Positions 34,150 through 43,475 of a DNA stretch of 64,000 bases are shown in pieces. Numbering within the stretch: the first letter of the stretch is position 1; every line of letters starts with the position of its first letter. The translations under genes were made by a program, and so were the position numbers. The stretch is from Faucicola sp048551375 (lineage in GTDB: Bacteria > Pseudomonadota > Gammaproteobacteria > Pseudomonadales > Moraxellaceae): positions 248,001-312,000 of the forward strand of contig NZ_JBLYZJ010000001.1 in assembly GCF_048551375.1 (NCBI RefSeq), in the 5' to 3' direction. Below the pieces are notes generated by a model. It ran no database searches. It saw only the letters and a program-made list of their open reading frames with translations, and was not told where the DNA came from.

Positions 34150-34713
34150 GTGGTAAATTATTTTGAACTGATGGGCTTACCCATTGATTTTAACCTAGAT
34201 AAAAACCAACTTGATATCACCTTTCGCACACTACAAATCCAATATCACCCCGATATCGCCAATAATTCTGCCAATCAAACTTCGACTTCTCAAAACTTAC
34301 CGTCACTTGCCAATTTGAGCAATGAACAAGCCTCTGCCGTGATTAATACTGCTTATCACACGCTGAAAAATTCTGATAGCCGAGCGACCCATCTGCTAGA
34401 ACTTATCAATCAAGCGGATGGTTTGCAAGACTCTATCCGAGATTTGGATTTTTTGGATAATGCGATGGACTTGCGGATTTCGCTTGATGAAGCCGATATG
34501 ACGGCGTTGCCAAGTTTGAAGGCAAAATTGCAAGATTGGATAACTCAAGTTGAGCAGAATTTTTATCAAGCTTATCAAACACAAAACTGGCAAACCGCCA
34601 AAACTGCCACCCAACAGTTAAAGTTTTTGATTAAATTACAGCATGATTTTGCCAAAAAGACTGATGAATTGGTGAACCAAGCACACGATAATGATGATGA
34701 TTTATATGTTTGA
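34150..34713 (+). CDS. hscB: Fe-S co-chaperone HscB
   Basis: A J-type co-chaperone that brings IscU to HscA. 187 residues with the J-domain HPD motif at 33-35 (YHPDIA) and a C-terminal three-helix bundle (RDLDFLDNAMDLR). The start is GTG at 34150 with GAGG nearby. An insertion after HPD (NSANQTSTSQNLPS) is Asn/Ser-rich. It is 29 bases downstream of the antitoxin-like gene. Confidence 0.93.
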   Translation: MVNYFELMGLPIDFNLDKNQLDITFRTLQIQYHPDIANNSANQTSTSQNLPSLANLSNEQASAVINTAYHTLKNSDSRATHLLELINQADGLQDSIRDLDFLDNAMDLRISLDEADMTALPSLKAKLQDWITQVEQNFYQAYQTQNWQTAKTATQQLKFLIKLQHDFAKKTDELVNQAHDNDDDLYV

Positions 34714-34742
34714 TTAATCAATAAATTTTATATGGTGATAAG

Positions 34743-34809
34743 GTAGGGGCTTATTGAATAAGCCCAAGTTACTAATTGTCACCGAAGGGCGTATGCAATA
34801 CGCCCCTAC
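34743..34809. repeat. Two palindromic repeats, gggcgtat family, between hscB and hscA
   Basis: GTAGGGGCTTATTGAATAAG (34743-) is a variant, and GGGCGTATGCAATACGCCCC (34788-) a near-perfect copy in opposite orientation. Together they fill most of the 200-base hscB-hscA gap; only a possible hscA promoter remains after them. Confidence 0.78.
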
Positions 34810-34913
34810 AAAATTGGTATTATTTCTGATTTGAAACAGCTATAAATTCAATTTCCCTTGCTTTTTTGCTATTATAGTGCATTTATTTTTAACCTATTGT
34901 CTTGAGCCATTTT

Positions 34914-36836
34914 ATGTCATTATTGCAAATCGCTGAACCCAACCAATCCGCCAAACCCCACGCCCATCGTTATGCCCTTGGTATTGACTTAGGGACAACT
35001 CGTTCACTGGTGGCTGTCGTACGCTCTGGCGAACCGCAAGTGATTGGTGATAAAGTCAGCGATTGCCAGTCAGGTGTGATAGGCAATAGCGTTGATTGCC
35101 AACGCTTATTGCCATCTGTGGTGTACTTTGGCAAAGATGAAAACGGTGAAGACCAGACCCTAGTCGGTAGCTTTGCTGAAGCCAAGGCAGAGGATTTCCC
35201 ACAGCATACCGTGCGTTCGGTCAAACGCTTTATGGGGCGTACCAAAGCCGATATCAAATTTAACCACCCTTATACCTTGGTCGGTGAAGATGGCTTTATG
35301 CCAAGCATTGACACGCCACAAGGGGCGAAAAACCCTGTTGAGATTTCCAGTATTTTACTCAGCCATTTGTACGACCGTGCCAAACTTGCCCTACCGAATA
35401 ACAGCATTGTGGGGGCGGTGATTACCGTACCTGCGTATTTTGATGAGGCTCAACGCCAAGCCACTAAAGACTCGGCAAGCCTTGCAGGACTTCATGTCTT
35501 GCGACTGCTCAATGAGCCAACTGCAGCGGCGATGGCGTATGGGCTAGAGCAACATCAAAGCGATGCCCATTATCTGATTTATGATTTGGGCGGTGGTACG
35601 TTTGACGTGTCTTTGCTTAAGCTGAATCATGGCGTGTACGAAGTGCTAGCCACAGGCGGTAACAGTGCGTTGGGCGGTGATGACATTGACCGTCTATTGG
35701 CAAATTGGCTGATTAAACAAACAGGTATTGACCCAAAAACTGTGGATAATCACGATAAACAACGCCTGAACCAACTTGCTAAAGACTACAAGCAACAATT
35801 AAGTAATGCCCTAAGTGTAGAGGTGAGCGTTAGTGTAAACGGTCAAACATGGCAAGGTGCATTGACCGAAGCCATGCTTCGTGACATTATTGCCCCTGTT
35901 ACCGAGCGTACCTTTAGCGTATGTGAGCAAGTGCTACGAGATGCCAATATCGAGGCAAGCCAACTGGATGCCGTGGTGTTAGTAGGCGGCTCGACCCGTA
36001 TGCCGATTATTCAGCAACAAGTTGAGCAAGTGTTTGGGCAAAAGCCACTCTCACGCCTAAACCCAGATGAAGTGGTGGCGTTAGGGGCTGCCAAATATGC
36101 CGACCAACTGCTTAATACCCAACAAAATAATGCTGTGCTATTGCTCGATGTCACGCCATTATCGCTAGGGTTAGAAACGATGGGCGGTTTGACCGAAGTC
36201 ATCATTCCACGTAATACGCCCATTCCTGTCAAACGCCAGCAAGTGTTCACCACTTACCAAGATTACCAAAATGCCATGATTATTCATGTGCTACAGGGTG
36301 AGCGTGACACGGTGGCGGATAATCGCTCGTTGGCACAGTTCAAACTCACCGACATTCCTGCGATGAAAGCAGGCTTGGCTCGGATTGAAGTGACCTTTGC
36401 CATTGATGCTAATGGACAATTAACGGTGACTGCCAAAGAATTGACCACAGGCAAACACAGCGAAATCCAAGTCAAACCTTCATATGGGCTGTCCGAAAGC
36501 GAACAAGAAAAACTGCTCCAAGCAGGTTTTGATAATGCCAAACAGGATAAAGACGCTCGTAGTCTGATTGAGCAACAAGTCGAAGCAAGACGAGAAGTAT
36601 TGGCGGTACAATCTGCCATGATGGAATTTTCGCAGTTGTTAAATGATAACCAAATCAATCAGTTAAATGAGCAAATGGCATTGGTCGAACAAGCAATTCA
36701 AGAGAATAACGCCGAAAAACTTACCAATGCCGAATCACAGTTAAAAGAACTTAGCGATGAATTTGCCAGTTTGATTATGAACCAAGCGGTTAGCCAAACC
36801 ATGACAGGGACAACGACCGCTGATTGGACGAACTAA
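34914..36836 (+). CDS. hscA: Fe-S cluster chaperone HscA (Hsp70 family)
   Basis: A specialised Hsp70 that binds the LPPVK motif of IscU and releases its cluster. 640 residues with the Hsp70 ATPase signatures GIDLGTTRSLVAVV, YDLGGGTFDVSLL and VLVGGSTRMP, and the substrate domain LLLDVTPLSLGLET. There is no DnaK-type long Gly-rich tail. ATG at 34914 is chosen over TTG at 34902. It follows two palindromic repeats after hscB. Confidence 0.96.
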   Translation: MSLLQIAEPNQSAKPHAHRYALGIDLGTTRSLVAVVRSGEPQVIGDKVSDCQSGVIGNSVDCQRLLPSVVYFGKDENGEDQTLVGSFAEAKAEDFPQHTVRSVKRFMGRTKADIKFNHPYTLVGEDGFMPSIDTPQGAKNPVEISSILLSHLYDRAKLALPNNSIVGAVITVPAYFDEAQRQATKDSASLAGLHVLRLLNEPTAAAMAYGLEQHQSDAHYLIYDLGGGTFDVSLLKLNHGVYEVLATGGNSALGGDDIDRLLANWLIKQTGIDPKTVDNHDKQRLNQLAKDYKQQLSNALSVEVSVSVNGQTWQGALTEAMLRDIIAPVTERTFSVCEQVLRDANIEASQLDAVVLVGGSTRMPIIQQQVEQVFGQKPLSRLNPDEVVALGAAKYADQLLNTQQNNAVLLLDVTPLSLGLETMGGLTEVIIPRNTPIPVKRQQVFTTYQDYQNAMIIHVLQGERDTVADNRSLAQFKLTDIPAMKAGLARIEVTFAIDANGQLTVTAKELTTGKHSEIQVKPSYGLSESEQEKLLQAGFDNAKQDKDARSLIEQQVEARREVLAVQSAMMEFSQLLNDNQINQLNEQMALVEQAIQENNAEKLTNAESQLKELSDEFASLIMNQAVSQTMTGTTTADWTN

Positions 36837-36854
36837 GTTTGATTGATACAGACG

Positions 36855-36925
36855 GTAGGGGCGTATTGCATACGCCCTTATTCAAAAATGATAAATTTCT
36901 AAATGGTGCGTATTCTGCACCTTAC
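36855..36925 (+). repeat. Composite repeat: gggcgtat palindrome plus ggtgcg palindrome
   Basis: GTAG, GGGCGTATTGCATACGCCC (36855-36877), then about 27 bases later GGTGCGTATTCTGCACC (36905-36921) and TTA. The same design as 33178-33246. It lies between hscA and fdx. Confidence 0.8.
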
Positions 36926-36954
36926 CTTATTTGGTGAAAATAGCCGAGAACATT

Positions 36955-37293
36955 ATGCCAAAAATTACCATTTTACCGCATCACAGCATTTGTCCAGAGG
37001 GCAAACAAATCGAACTTAATGCAGGCGAAAACCTATGTCAAGGTATGCTTGCCAATGGCGTAAAAATCGAACACGCTTGTGATATGTCAAAAGCCTGTAC
37101 CACTTGTCATGTGGTCGTCAGAAAAGGTTTTAACAGCCTTGATGAGATGGATGATGTCGAAGCGGACTTGCTTGACCGTGCATGGGGACTTGAGCCTGAT
37201 TCTCGTCTTTCTTGCCAAGTAATAGTCGAAGACCAAGATTTAACGATTGAGATTCCAAAATACACCATCAATCACGCCTCTGAAAGTCACTAA
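36955..37293 (+). CDS. fdx: ISC-type [2Fe-2S] ferredoxin
   Basis: Supplies electrons to cluster assembly. 112 residues; ligands Cys42, Cys48, Cys51 and Cys87 (HACDMSKACTTCH, RLSCQVI) are in the normal spacing. ATG at 36955 with GAG nearby is preferred over the GTG at 36931. It is the last operon gene seen; an iscX was not found. A palindrome follows, then the converging cyclase gene. Confidence 0.95.
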   Translation: MPKITILPHHSICPEGKQIELNAGENLCQGMLANGVKIEHACDMSKACTTCHVVVRKGFNSLDEMDDVEADLLDRAWGLEPDSRLSCQVIVEDQDLTIEIPKYTINHASESH

Positions 37294-37308
37294 AAAACTC
37301 TTGTTTAT

Positions 37309-37331
37309 GTAGGGGCGTATTGCATACGTCC
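37309..37331 (+). repeat. Intergenic palindromic repeat, gggcgtat family
   Basis: GTAGGGGCGTATTGCATACG then TCC between the converging fdx and cyclase genes; it may also help end transcription. Confidence 0.83.
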
Positions 37332-37351
37332 TTTATTTATTAGATTTTTTA

Positions 37352-38704
37352 TTATTTTAATTTTTTCTTTTCCACTAATTCTAACGCATTGTTTAGCTCA
37401 GTTAAAATAGTACGTCTATCATAATTACGAATGTCTTGGAAGTTAAGGTGTAGATTAAATCCGGGTAGACTTAGGCCAACCCAGTCATTTTTTTGTTGAT
37501 TTTGCTGGGGGTCTAGCACTTCCCATACTTTCATGGGCTGATGCAAACCTTTTAATCGAATTTCCCCGACATATTGGCAGTTATGTACATGGCTGACCAA
37601 ATGGTAGGTACTTTCGCTGATTAAAATTTGGTTCTTTTGGGCTGCTGACTCAAGGCGAGAGGCGAAATTGGCTTCTTTTCCAATTACCGTATATGCCATG
37701 CGGTTGCGACTACCGAAGTTACCCACATAGCAATAACCTGTATTAATCCCAAACCGCACATATAAGCCTTCAAAACCCAACAAACGCCATTGTTGGCGTA
37801 ACACGCCCATCTCTCGCCTCATATCAATCGCCATATTGATACATAAAATGGCATTATCACGTTCATTGTTGGTTTGGCTGTCACCAAAATAACACAGCAA
37901 CCCATCACCTAGGAATTTATCAAGCGTAGCCCCATATTTTAGGGTGATTTGGGTCATGCGATCAAAATAGGTGTTCAGAATATTGGCAAGATGGTCAGGA
38001 CTGATGGTATCAGACAAATCGGTAAAACCCACAATATCCGAAAATAAGATAGTTAATTTACGGCGTTGGTTTACCACTGCAACCGGGCTATTGGTTTTGA
38101 TAATCGGTTGCCAAATTTGCGGTGGTACAAAGCGAGTCAGTTTATTGGTAATAGAAACTAAGGTTTCAATACGGTACTGTTTTTCATTGAGCTGAATTTG
38201 ATAGTCATGGATGCGAGCAATCAGTCGCCATACTTGAAGACCAATCACAATAATTGCAGAACAAATGCTCGAAAATTCAATAACGGATTGTTGTTTTTCG
38301 GTAAGCCATAGAGCAGGTAGAGCATATCGGGTACTTAATAATGTCAATACTGCAATGGGTACAGCTGTCATGATCAAGCGGTTAAGATAGGGCTTAGGGC
38401 TAATCATCAGACGACTAAAAATCATTAGCCAAATTGCTACACTGGGTAAAAAATTAAATTGTAACATCCCTGAGGTGATGGCTAATAAAACCAATACCGA
38501 GGTATGGGTAAGAAAATGACGGGGCAAGGTGACAACAAGTGATAATACACTCAATCCCAGTAACAATAAAATGCCAAACAGTATGGGATAAGGATTTGGT
38601 AATTTAAAACTTAAAAAACTAATCACGACCACAAAAAAAACCAACAATTCAGGGAATTGGGATTGTCGAATATTACGCCATACTTTTGTGAATACCAACT
38701 GCAA
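37352..38704 (-). CDS. Membrane-anchored class III adenylate/guanylate cyclase
   Basis: A 450-residue protein with about six hydrophobic segments in the first 180 residues, then a class III cyclase domain from about residue 216. The metal-binding Asp is in LFSDIVGFTDLSD, the dimer loop reads LDKFLGDGLLCYFG (Lys typical of adenine selectivity), and VRFGINTGYCYVGNFGS and AYTVIGKEANFASRL follow. cAMP is the more likely product, by motif only. Start is a TTG at 38704 with AAGGTGA eight bases upstream; no ATG lies near. It converges with the isc operon. Confidence 0.85.
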   Translation of the reverse strand: MQLVFTKVWRNIRQSQFPELLVFFVVVISFLSFKLPNPYPILFGILLLLGLSVLSLVVTLPRHFLTHTSVLVLLAITSGMLQFNFLPSVAIWLMIFSRLMISPKPYLNRLIMTAVPIAVLTLLSTRYALPALWLTEKQQSVIEFSSICSAIIVIGLQVWRLIARIHDYQIQLNEKQYRIETLVSITNKLTRFVPPQIWQPIIKTNSPVAVVNQRRKLTILFSDIVGFTDLSDTISPDHLANILNTYFDRMTQITLKYGATLDKFLGDGLLCYFGDSQTNNERDNAILCINMAIDMRREMGVLRQQWRLLGFEGLYVRFGINTGYCYVGNFGSRNRMAYTVIGKEANFASRLESAAQKNQILISESTYHLVSHVHNCQYVGEIRLKGLHQPMKVWEVLDPQQNQQKNDWVGLSLPGFNLHLNFQDIRNYDRRTILTELNNALELVEKKKLK

Positions 38705-38785
38705 GTAAAATCACCTTGATTAATAATTTATTTTTTCTAACTTATCTAAAATAAGGTTGAAATGATGGGATGATGCAAATCATAA

Positions 38786-39226
38786 TTAGTTGACTTGCAT
38801 CTGCCAATCAAACGGCATATCACGATGCCCACGCAACGCCATCATCAATGTTTGTTGCATATGATTGAGGACTTGTGGGGTATAAGGAATCGCAGGATTG
38901 CCCCAAACAGGGTTTGGCCACGCTAAGTCATTGTGATAACGGACGATATGATGAAAATGTAATTGTGGCACTTGATTGCCCAAGGCGGCGATGTTCATTT
39001 TATCCGCTTGGAATGTTTTTGCCAGTTGGCTGGATAGCCAGCTAGATTCACGTAAAAATTGGGCTTGGTCACTAGCAGATAGCTCATACAGCTCTTTAAC
39101 ACCTGCAACACGAGGCACTAAAATCAACCAAGGAAATTGACAATCGTTCATTAATCGACAGGTTGATAGGGGGAATTCGCCGACCAAAAATGTATCTTTT
39201 GCTAATTGGGGATGTAAGTTAAACAT
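38786..39226 (-). CDS. HIT domain protein
   Basis: A 146-residue nucleotide-binding protein of the HIT superfamily. The motif QLHFHHIVR near residue 89 has the two essential His residues of the bacterial branch that reads QLH-x-H rather than the three-His form. NDCQFPWLILVPRV at the N-terminal side and NDLAWPNPVWG at the end also fit. Probable nucleotide hydrolase (Ap4A or AMP-linked substrates), unproven. Confidence 0.85.
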   Translation of the reverse strand: MFNLHPQLAKDTFLVGEFPLSTCRLMNDCQFPWLILVPRVAGVKELYELSASDQAQFLRESSWLSSQLAKTFQADKMNIAALGNQVPQLHFHHIVRYHNDLAWPNPVWGNPAIPYTPQVLNHMQQTLMMALRGHRDMPFDWQMQVN

Positions 39227-39486
39227 AATCTCTCATCAATATTAATAAAAACTAAAAATTAAAAGGTATTAATTAATAAAAACTATAATTGTCATCTAAT
39301 TCATTTAAGATATAAAATTAGCTCGTATTTTAGCAGTTTCTCAGCAAAAAAGTGAAACAATTTATGCAAACAAAGTCATAAACTTACCAATAAATCAGCC
39401 GATGGTGATGATTTTTTAAGTCATTGGTATTCATAAATGAAATTCGCTAAAATACTGCCAATGTTTAACCGATATTTGATGATGCT

Positions 39487-41136
39487 ATGTTTGTTTTATT
39501 TTCCCATCGACTGATAACGTTTGTATTTTCAAGCTTATTGCTATTGGTGAGCCTTGCTTTTTCACCCATGGCGAATGCGTTACTGGATACGCCCCCTGCC
39601 AGCACGCCAGCGACTACTCAAGTCCAAGATACCTTTGGGCGTGATACGCCTCGTGGCACAGTGCAAGGGTTTTTGCAAGCATTGGCAAAAAATGATGTGG
39701 CATTAGCCAGCCGTTATCTAAATGTTAGCAATAATAGCAACGCTACTAAGGTTGTGGAAGATTTTAAAGCGGTGTTAGATAGTGGGGGTAAGATTAACAG
39801 TGAGTTGCAAATTAACAACACCGCTACAGGGGATTTGGATGACAAGCTTTCACCCAATATTGATAAAGTTGGTGAAATTCAAGGGCTAGATGGCAAAATT
39901 GATATTACCTTAGAGCGTATTAAACAATCGGATAATAGTCAAATTTGGTTGTTTTCTCGTGCAACGTTACAAAAGATTAATCATATCCAAACCAGTGATA
40001 GACCAACTTTAGTAGATGAATATTTGCCAAGTGATTTGCTGGATAAAGATATCAAGGGCTATAGTGTTGGGCATTTGGTGGCAGTGTGTGTGTTGTTAAT
40101 CGCTACTTATCTGATGTCTTTGGTTATTAGCTGGCTGTTGTATGCATTGGCACAATTGCTGTATCGTTTGGTTGGTAAGGATAAAACTGCTGAGAGTAAG
40201 CTACCGATTGATGGGCGAGTAATTGTACCATTGGCAATGGTTATCACAGGTGTGATTATTAAGGAGTTAATGCTATTAGTCGGCATAAATCTTGTTGTGC
40301 GTAGTTTGGTCGAACGCTTGGCAGATATTTTATCATGGGTGGCGTTGGCGTGGTTATTATTGCGAATTTTGGATTTGACGTTTAGCCGTGCTGAAGAATA
40401 TGCCAGTAAAAACAATCACCCAGAACGCTTGTCTGTTCTTAACTTGCTTAAAAAAGTCCTCAAAGTGCTGTTCTTGGCATTGGCGATTTTTGTGATTTTG
40501 GGCAATATGGGGTTTGATTTAACCACTGGGGTTGCTGCGTTGGGGATTGGTGGTTTGGCATTGGCATTAGGGGCTCAAAAAACCATCGAAAACTTGGTCG
40601 GCAGTGTGTCGTTGGTGGCAGATCAGCCCGTCAGTGTGGGCGATTATTGTAAATTCGGTACGCAAGAAGGCACAGTAGAAGATATTGGTATTCGCTCGAC
40701 TCGGCTTCGTACCTCGAACCGCACCATTGTCACAATTCCCAATGGTAGTTTTTCATCAATGAGCATTGAGAATTTCAGTCGCCGTGATATGTTTTATTTT
40801 AATCATAATTTTTTTGTTTCTCGTGACAGTGATACCCAAAAAGTTCGTGAATTTATCGAACAGGTACAGATTTTTATCACCAATCATCCCGCTACCAATA
40901 GTGTGCTAAATCAAGTGCGTATCGCAGGCACACAACAAGATGCGTATCTGGTGGAGGTCAAATGTTATATGGAGGCGAAAGGGGTGATTGATTTTAATGA
41001 TAAACAAACGGAATTAATTTTGAAAATTGCGGAGATGATGAGCGAAGTTGGGCTAAATAATGCGTTACCAACACGCCATATTACCGTGCATAACGCCAAT
41101 CATGCACCAGAATTGGGCGATGAATATAGTATTTAA
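39487..41136 (+). CDS. Mechanosensitive ion channel family protein (MscS type)
   Basis: Inner-membrane protein of 549 residues. It begins with a signal-like helix (to about residue 31) and a periplasmic domain, then four to five membrane helices from residue 195. The pore helix and beta domain read GVAALGIGGLALALGAQKTI near residue 352, VSVGDYCKFGTQEGTVEDIG and TIVTIPNG, typical of MscS. The N-terminal domain (RGTVQGFLQAL) is extra to E. coli MscS. Likely protects against osmotic downshock. Its stop overlaps the end of the opposite small lipoprotein gene. Confidence 0.92.
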   Translation: MFVLFSHRLITFVFSSLLLLVSLAFSPMANALLDTPPASTPATTQVQDTFGRDTPRGTVQGFLQALAKNDVALASRYLNVSNNSNATKVVEDFKAVLDSGGKINSELQINNTATGDLDDKLSPNIDKVGEIQGLDGKIDITLERIKQSDNSQIWLFSRATLQKINHIQTSDRPTLVDEYLPSDLLDKDIKGYSVGHLVAVCVLLIATYLMSLVISWLLYALAQLLYRLVGKDKTAESKLPIDGRVIVPLAMVITGVIIKELMLLVGINLVVRSLVERLADILSWVALAWLLLRILDLTFSRAEEYASKNNHPERLSVLNLLKKVLKVLFLALAIFVILGNMGFDLTTGVAALGIGGLALALGAQKTIENLVGSVSLVADQPVSVGDYCKFGTQEGTVEDIGIRSTRLRTSNRTIVTIPNGSFSSMSIENFSRRDMFYFNHNFFVSRDSDTQKVREFIEQVQIFITNHPATNSVLNQVRIAGTQQDAYLVEVKCYMEAKGVIDFNDKQTELILKIAEMMSEVGLNNALPTRHITVHNANHAPELGDEYSI

Positions 41137-41267
41137 GGCGAATACTGAACATGATTGGCATCGGATAAGGTAACAGCCACAGGAATAGGGCTGTCGTACC
41201 ACTGGTTATGGACAGTGGTACAGGCATTTAAGGATAATAAGATAAAAATATAACAGATTGATTTCAT
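41133..41267 (-). CDS. Small lipoprotein (44 residues)
   Basis: Translated directly: ATG, then MKSICYIFILLSLNACTTV, and a mature part ending SDANHVQYSP, TAA at 41135-41133. The lipobox LNAC places lipidated Cys at residue 16 after a hydrophobic core. GGGAA (about 14 bases before the ATG, within the uup stop region) is a weak ribosome site. The gene is eight bases after the uup stop, so it looks like the last gene of that operon. Its final four bases overlap the mscS stop on the opposite strand. No family is recognised. Confidence 0.6.
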   Translation of the reverse strand: MKSICYIFILLSLNACTTVHNQWYDSPIPVAVTLSDANHVQYSP

Positions 41268-41274
41268 GGTGTTT

Positions 41275-43251
41275 TTAGTTTCCCAATTCTTCCCATCGCT
41301 CTAATTTTTCCATCAATATATCATCAATTTCGCTCAAGCGTTCACTGGCTTTGGTCGCCCCCTCAAGGTCAGTGGTAAACCAACTGCCATCGGCTAATTT
41401 ATCATGCAACTCGGTTTGTTCGGCTTCGAGTTGGGCGATTTCCTTGGGTAGATTTTCTAGTTCACGTTGTTCTTTATAACTTAGCTTTTTCTTGGTATTG
41501 CTATCTGACGTTGGGGTAGGCGTGGCGGTTTCGCTGGTTGACGTTGCTGTTTTTGGCGTTTCAGCTTTTGCTTTGTCGGCTTTGGTTTCCTTGGGTTTAT
41601 TGGCAGTTTCTCTTGCTTTTTGTTCAAGGTAATCTTGATAACCGCCGACATATTCTTTAACAATACCATTACCCTCGCTGTCGGTGTCAAATACCCAAGT
41701 CGAGGTTACCACGTTGTCCATAAAGGCACGGTCATGGCTGATAAGCAAAATCGTACCATTAAAGCTATCAACCGCCTCTTCAAGTAGCTCAAGGGTCGCC
41801 ATATCAAGGTCGTTGGTCGGTTCGTCCAGTACCAAAATATTGGCAGGTTTTAGCAGTTGTTTGGCAAGCAATACACGGTTACGCTCACCGCCTGACAATG
41901 CTTTGACTGGGGTTCTGGCTCGCTCTGGGGCAAATAAAAAGTCTTGTAAATAGCCAATGATGTGTTTCTTTTTACCGCCCACTTCGACAAAGTCTGAGCC
42001 TTCTGCCACGTTTTGTACCACTGTCGCCTCAAGGTTAAGTTGGTCACGCAGTTGGTCAAGAAACGCAATTTGTAAATTTGTGCCAAGTTTTACCGAGCCA
42101 GTTTTGGTGATATCGGGTTGGTCTAAGCCCAGCTCTTGTGAAAAGATGGCATGAATGAGGGTTGATTTTCCCACACCATTTTTACCAATAATCCCAATTC
42201 TATCGCCTCGAATGATACTGGCATTAAAGTCTTTGACTAAAGTTTTACCGCCATAGCCCAAGTTTAAATGCTTGACGTTGGCGACCAATTTACCACTGCT
42301 ATCGCCATCATTCATGCTGATATTGACTTGCCCGACTTGCTCACGGCGAGCCTTGCGTTCTTCTCGCAATGCTTTTAACGCACGCACTCGCCCTTCATTA
42401 CGAGTTCGGCGAGCCTTGATACCTTGGCGAATCCACACTTCTTCTTCGGCAAGTTTTTTATCAAAATTGGCATTGGCTTTTTCTTCGGCAACCAGTTGCA
42501 TTTCTTTGAGTTCTTGATAGCGTGCGTAACCTTTGACCCCTTGCGTTACGTCATAGCTCCGCAATTCGCCACGGTCAAGCTCGACAATGCGATTGGCGAT
42601 TTTGTCAATAAATTGGCGGTCATGCGAAATAAATAGCAAGGTCAAACCCTGTGAACTCAGCAAAAATTGCTCAAGCCATTCGATACTTTCAACGTCCAAA
42701 TGGTTGGTCGGTTCGTCCAATAATAAAACGTCAGGCTTGTTCACCAACGCACGAGCCAGCAACACACGGCGTTTACGTCCGCCAGACAATTCGCTGATAT
42801 CCGCCTCGCCATCCAGTCCCATCATTGACAGCAAAGTCTGCACTTCACGTTGTAAATCCCAACCGTGTGCGTCATCAATTTTGTGCTGTAAATCCGCCAT
42901 CAATTCACAGGCTTGCATATTGCCGTTGGCACAGCCCATGCTTGCGGTGTCGTAGTCCTTGAGCCATTTGGCGACATTGCCTGCCCCTGCCATCACGATA
43001 TCGGCGACCTTGCCTGTGGTTTCGGGAATGTCTTGCTCAAGCATGGCGATGTTGATATCACCACTGATTTGAAACTCGCCACTGTCTGCCTTGACCTGTC
43101 CGCTAATGACTTTAAATAGGGTCGATTTGCCCTCGCCATTGCGACCAATCAAGCACACACGCTCGCCTTGCTCGATGTTAAAATCGACACCGTCCAAAAT
43201 CGGTGCAATCCCAAATGCCAAATGAATATCTCGTAAATGAATTAACGCCAT
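41275..43251 (-). CDS. uup: ABC-F ATPase Uup
   Basis: A soluble tandem ABC ATPase (658 residues) without membrane domains, linked in E. coli to DNA-structure handling and to ribosome function. Two Walker A sites (GRNGEGKST, GKNGVGKST), two signature motifs (LSGGRKRR, LSGGERNR) and two Walker B regions (VLLLDEPTNHLD, ILVLDEPTNDLD) are intact. The ABC-F linker rich in charged residues sits between, and a C-terminal coiled-coil (EQRELENLPKEIAQLEAEQ) marks the Uup class. An intervening Thr/Ser/Pro stretch is Asn-poor. Confidence 0.94.
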   Translation of the reverse strand: MALIHLRDIHLAFGIAPILDGVDFNIEQGERVCLIGRNGEGKSTLFKVISGQVKADSGEFQISGDINIAMLEQDIPETTGKVADIVMAGAGNVAKWLKDYDTASMGCANGNMQACELMADLQHKIDDAHGWDLQREVQTLLSMMGLDGEADISELSGGRKRRVLLARALVNKPDVLLLDEPTNHLDVESIEWLEQFLLSSQGLTLLFISHDRQFIDKIANRIVELDRGELRSYDVTQGVKGYARYQELKEMQLVAEEKANANFDKKLAEEEVWIRQGIKARRTRNEGRVRALKALREERKARREQVGQVNISMNDGDSSGKLVANVKHLNLGYGGKTLVKDFNASIIRGDRIGIIGKNGVGKSTLIHAIFSQELGLDQPDITKTGSVKLGTNLQIAFLDQLRDQLNLEATVVQNVAEGSDFVEVGGKKKHIIGYLQDFLFAPERARTPVKALSGGERNRVLLAKQLLKPANILVLDEPTNDLDMATLELLEEAVDSFNGTILLISHDRAFMDNVVTSTWVFDTDSEGNGIVKEYVGGYQDYLEQKARETANKPKETKADKAKAETPKTATSTSETATPTPTSDSNTKKKLSYKEQRELENLPKEIAQLEAEQTELHDKLADGSWFTTDLEGATKASERLSEIDDILMEKLERWEELGN

Positions 43252-43274
43252 AAAATTCTCAATAAAGGTTATAA

Positions 43275-43406
43275 TAGACCTCTTTCCATACCCCCTCTAA
43301 TTCCCCCTTGTCAGGGGGAGAAATACTCCCTCCCCTGTTAAGGGGAGGGTTGGGGAGGGGTAAAATAAAACTTCTGATTAAGTTTCGTAATTTGGAAAGA
43401 GGTCTA
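43275..43406. mobile_element. MITE-like element with tagacctctttcca ends
   Basis: TAGACCTCTTTCCA at 43275-43288 and TGGAAAGAGGTCTA at 43393-43406 are perfect 14-base terminal inverted repeats. Inside are nested palindromes (CCCCCTTGTCAGGGGG; CCCTCCCCTGTTAAGGGGAGGG). No coding capacity. Unrelated to the taggacttacgca family. It lies between divergent uup and slyX and probably overlaps their promoters. Confidence 0.75.
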
Positions 43407-43475
43407 ATGTGCAAAGAAAAATTGAGCCTATTGTAGCAGAAATTTGGGCAAAACTTGACGGGTGGGGGAAGAAAA

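Noticed and set aside
38786..39226. A catalytically dead HIT protein because the His triad looks incomplete
   Set aside because: The QLH-x-H form is normal for this bacterial branch, so no loss can be claimed.
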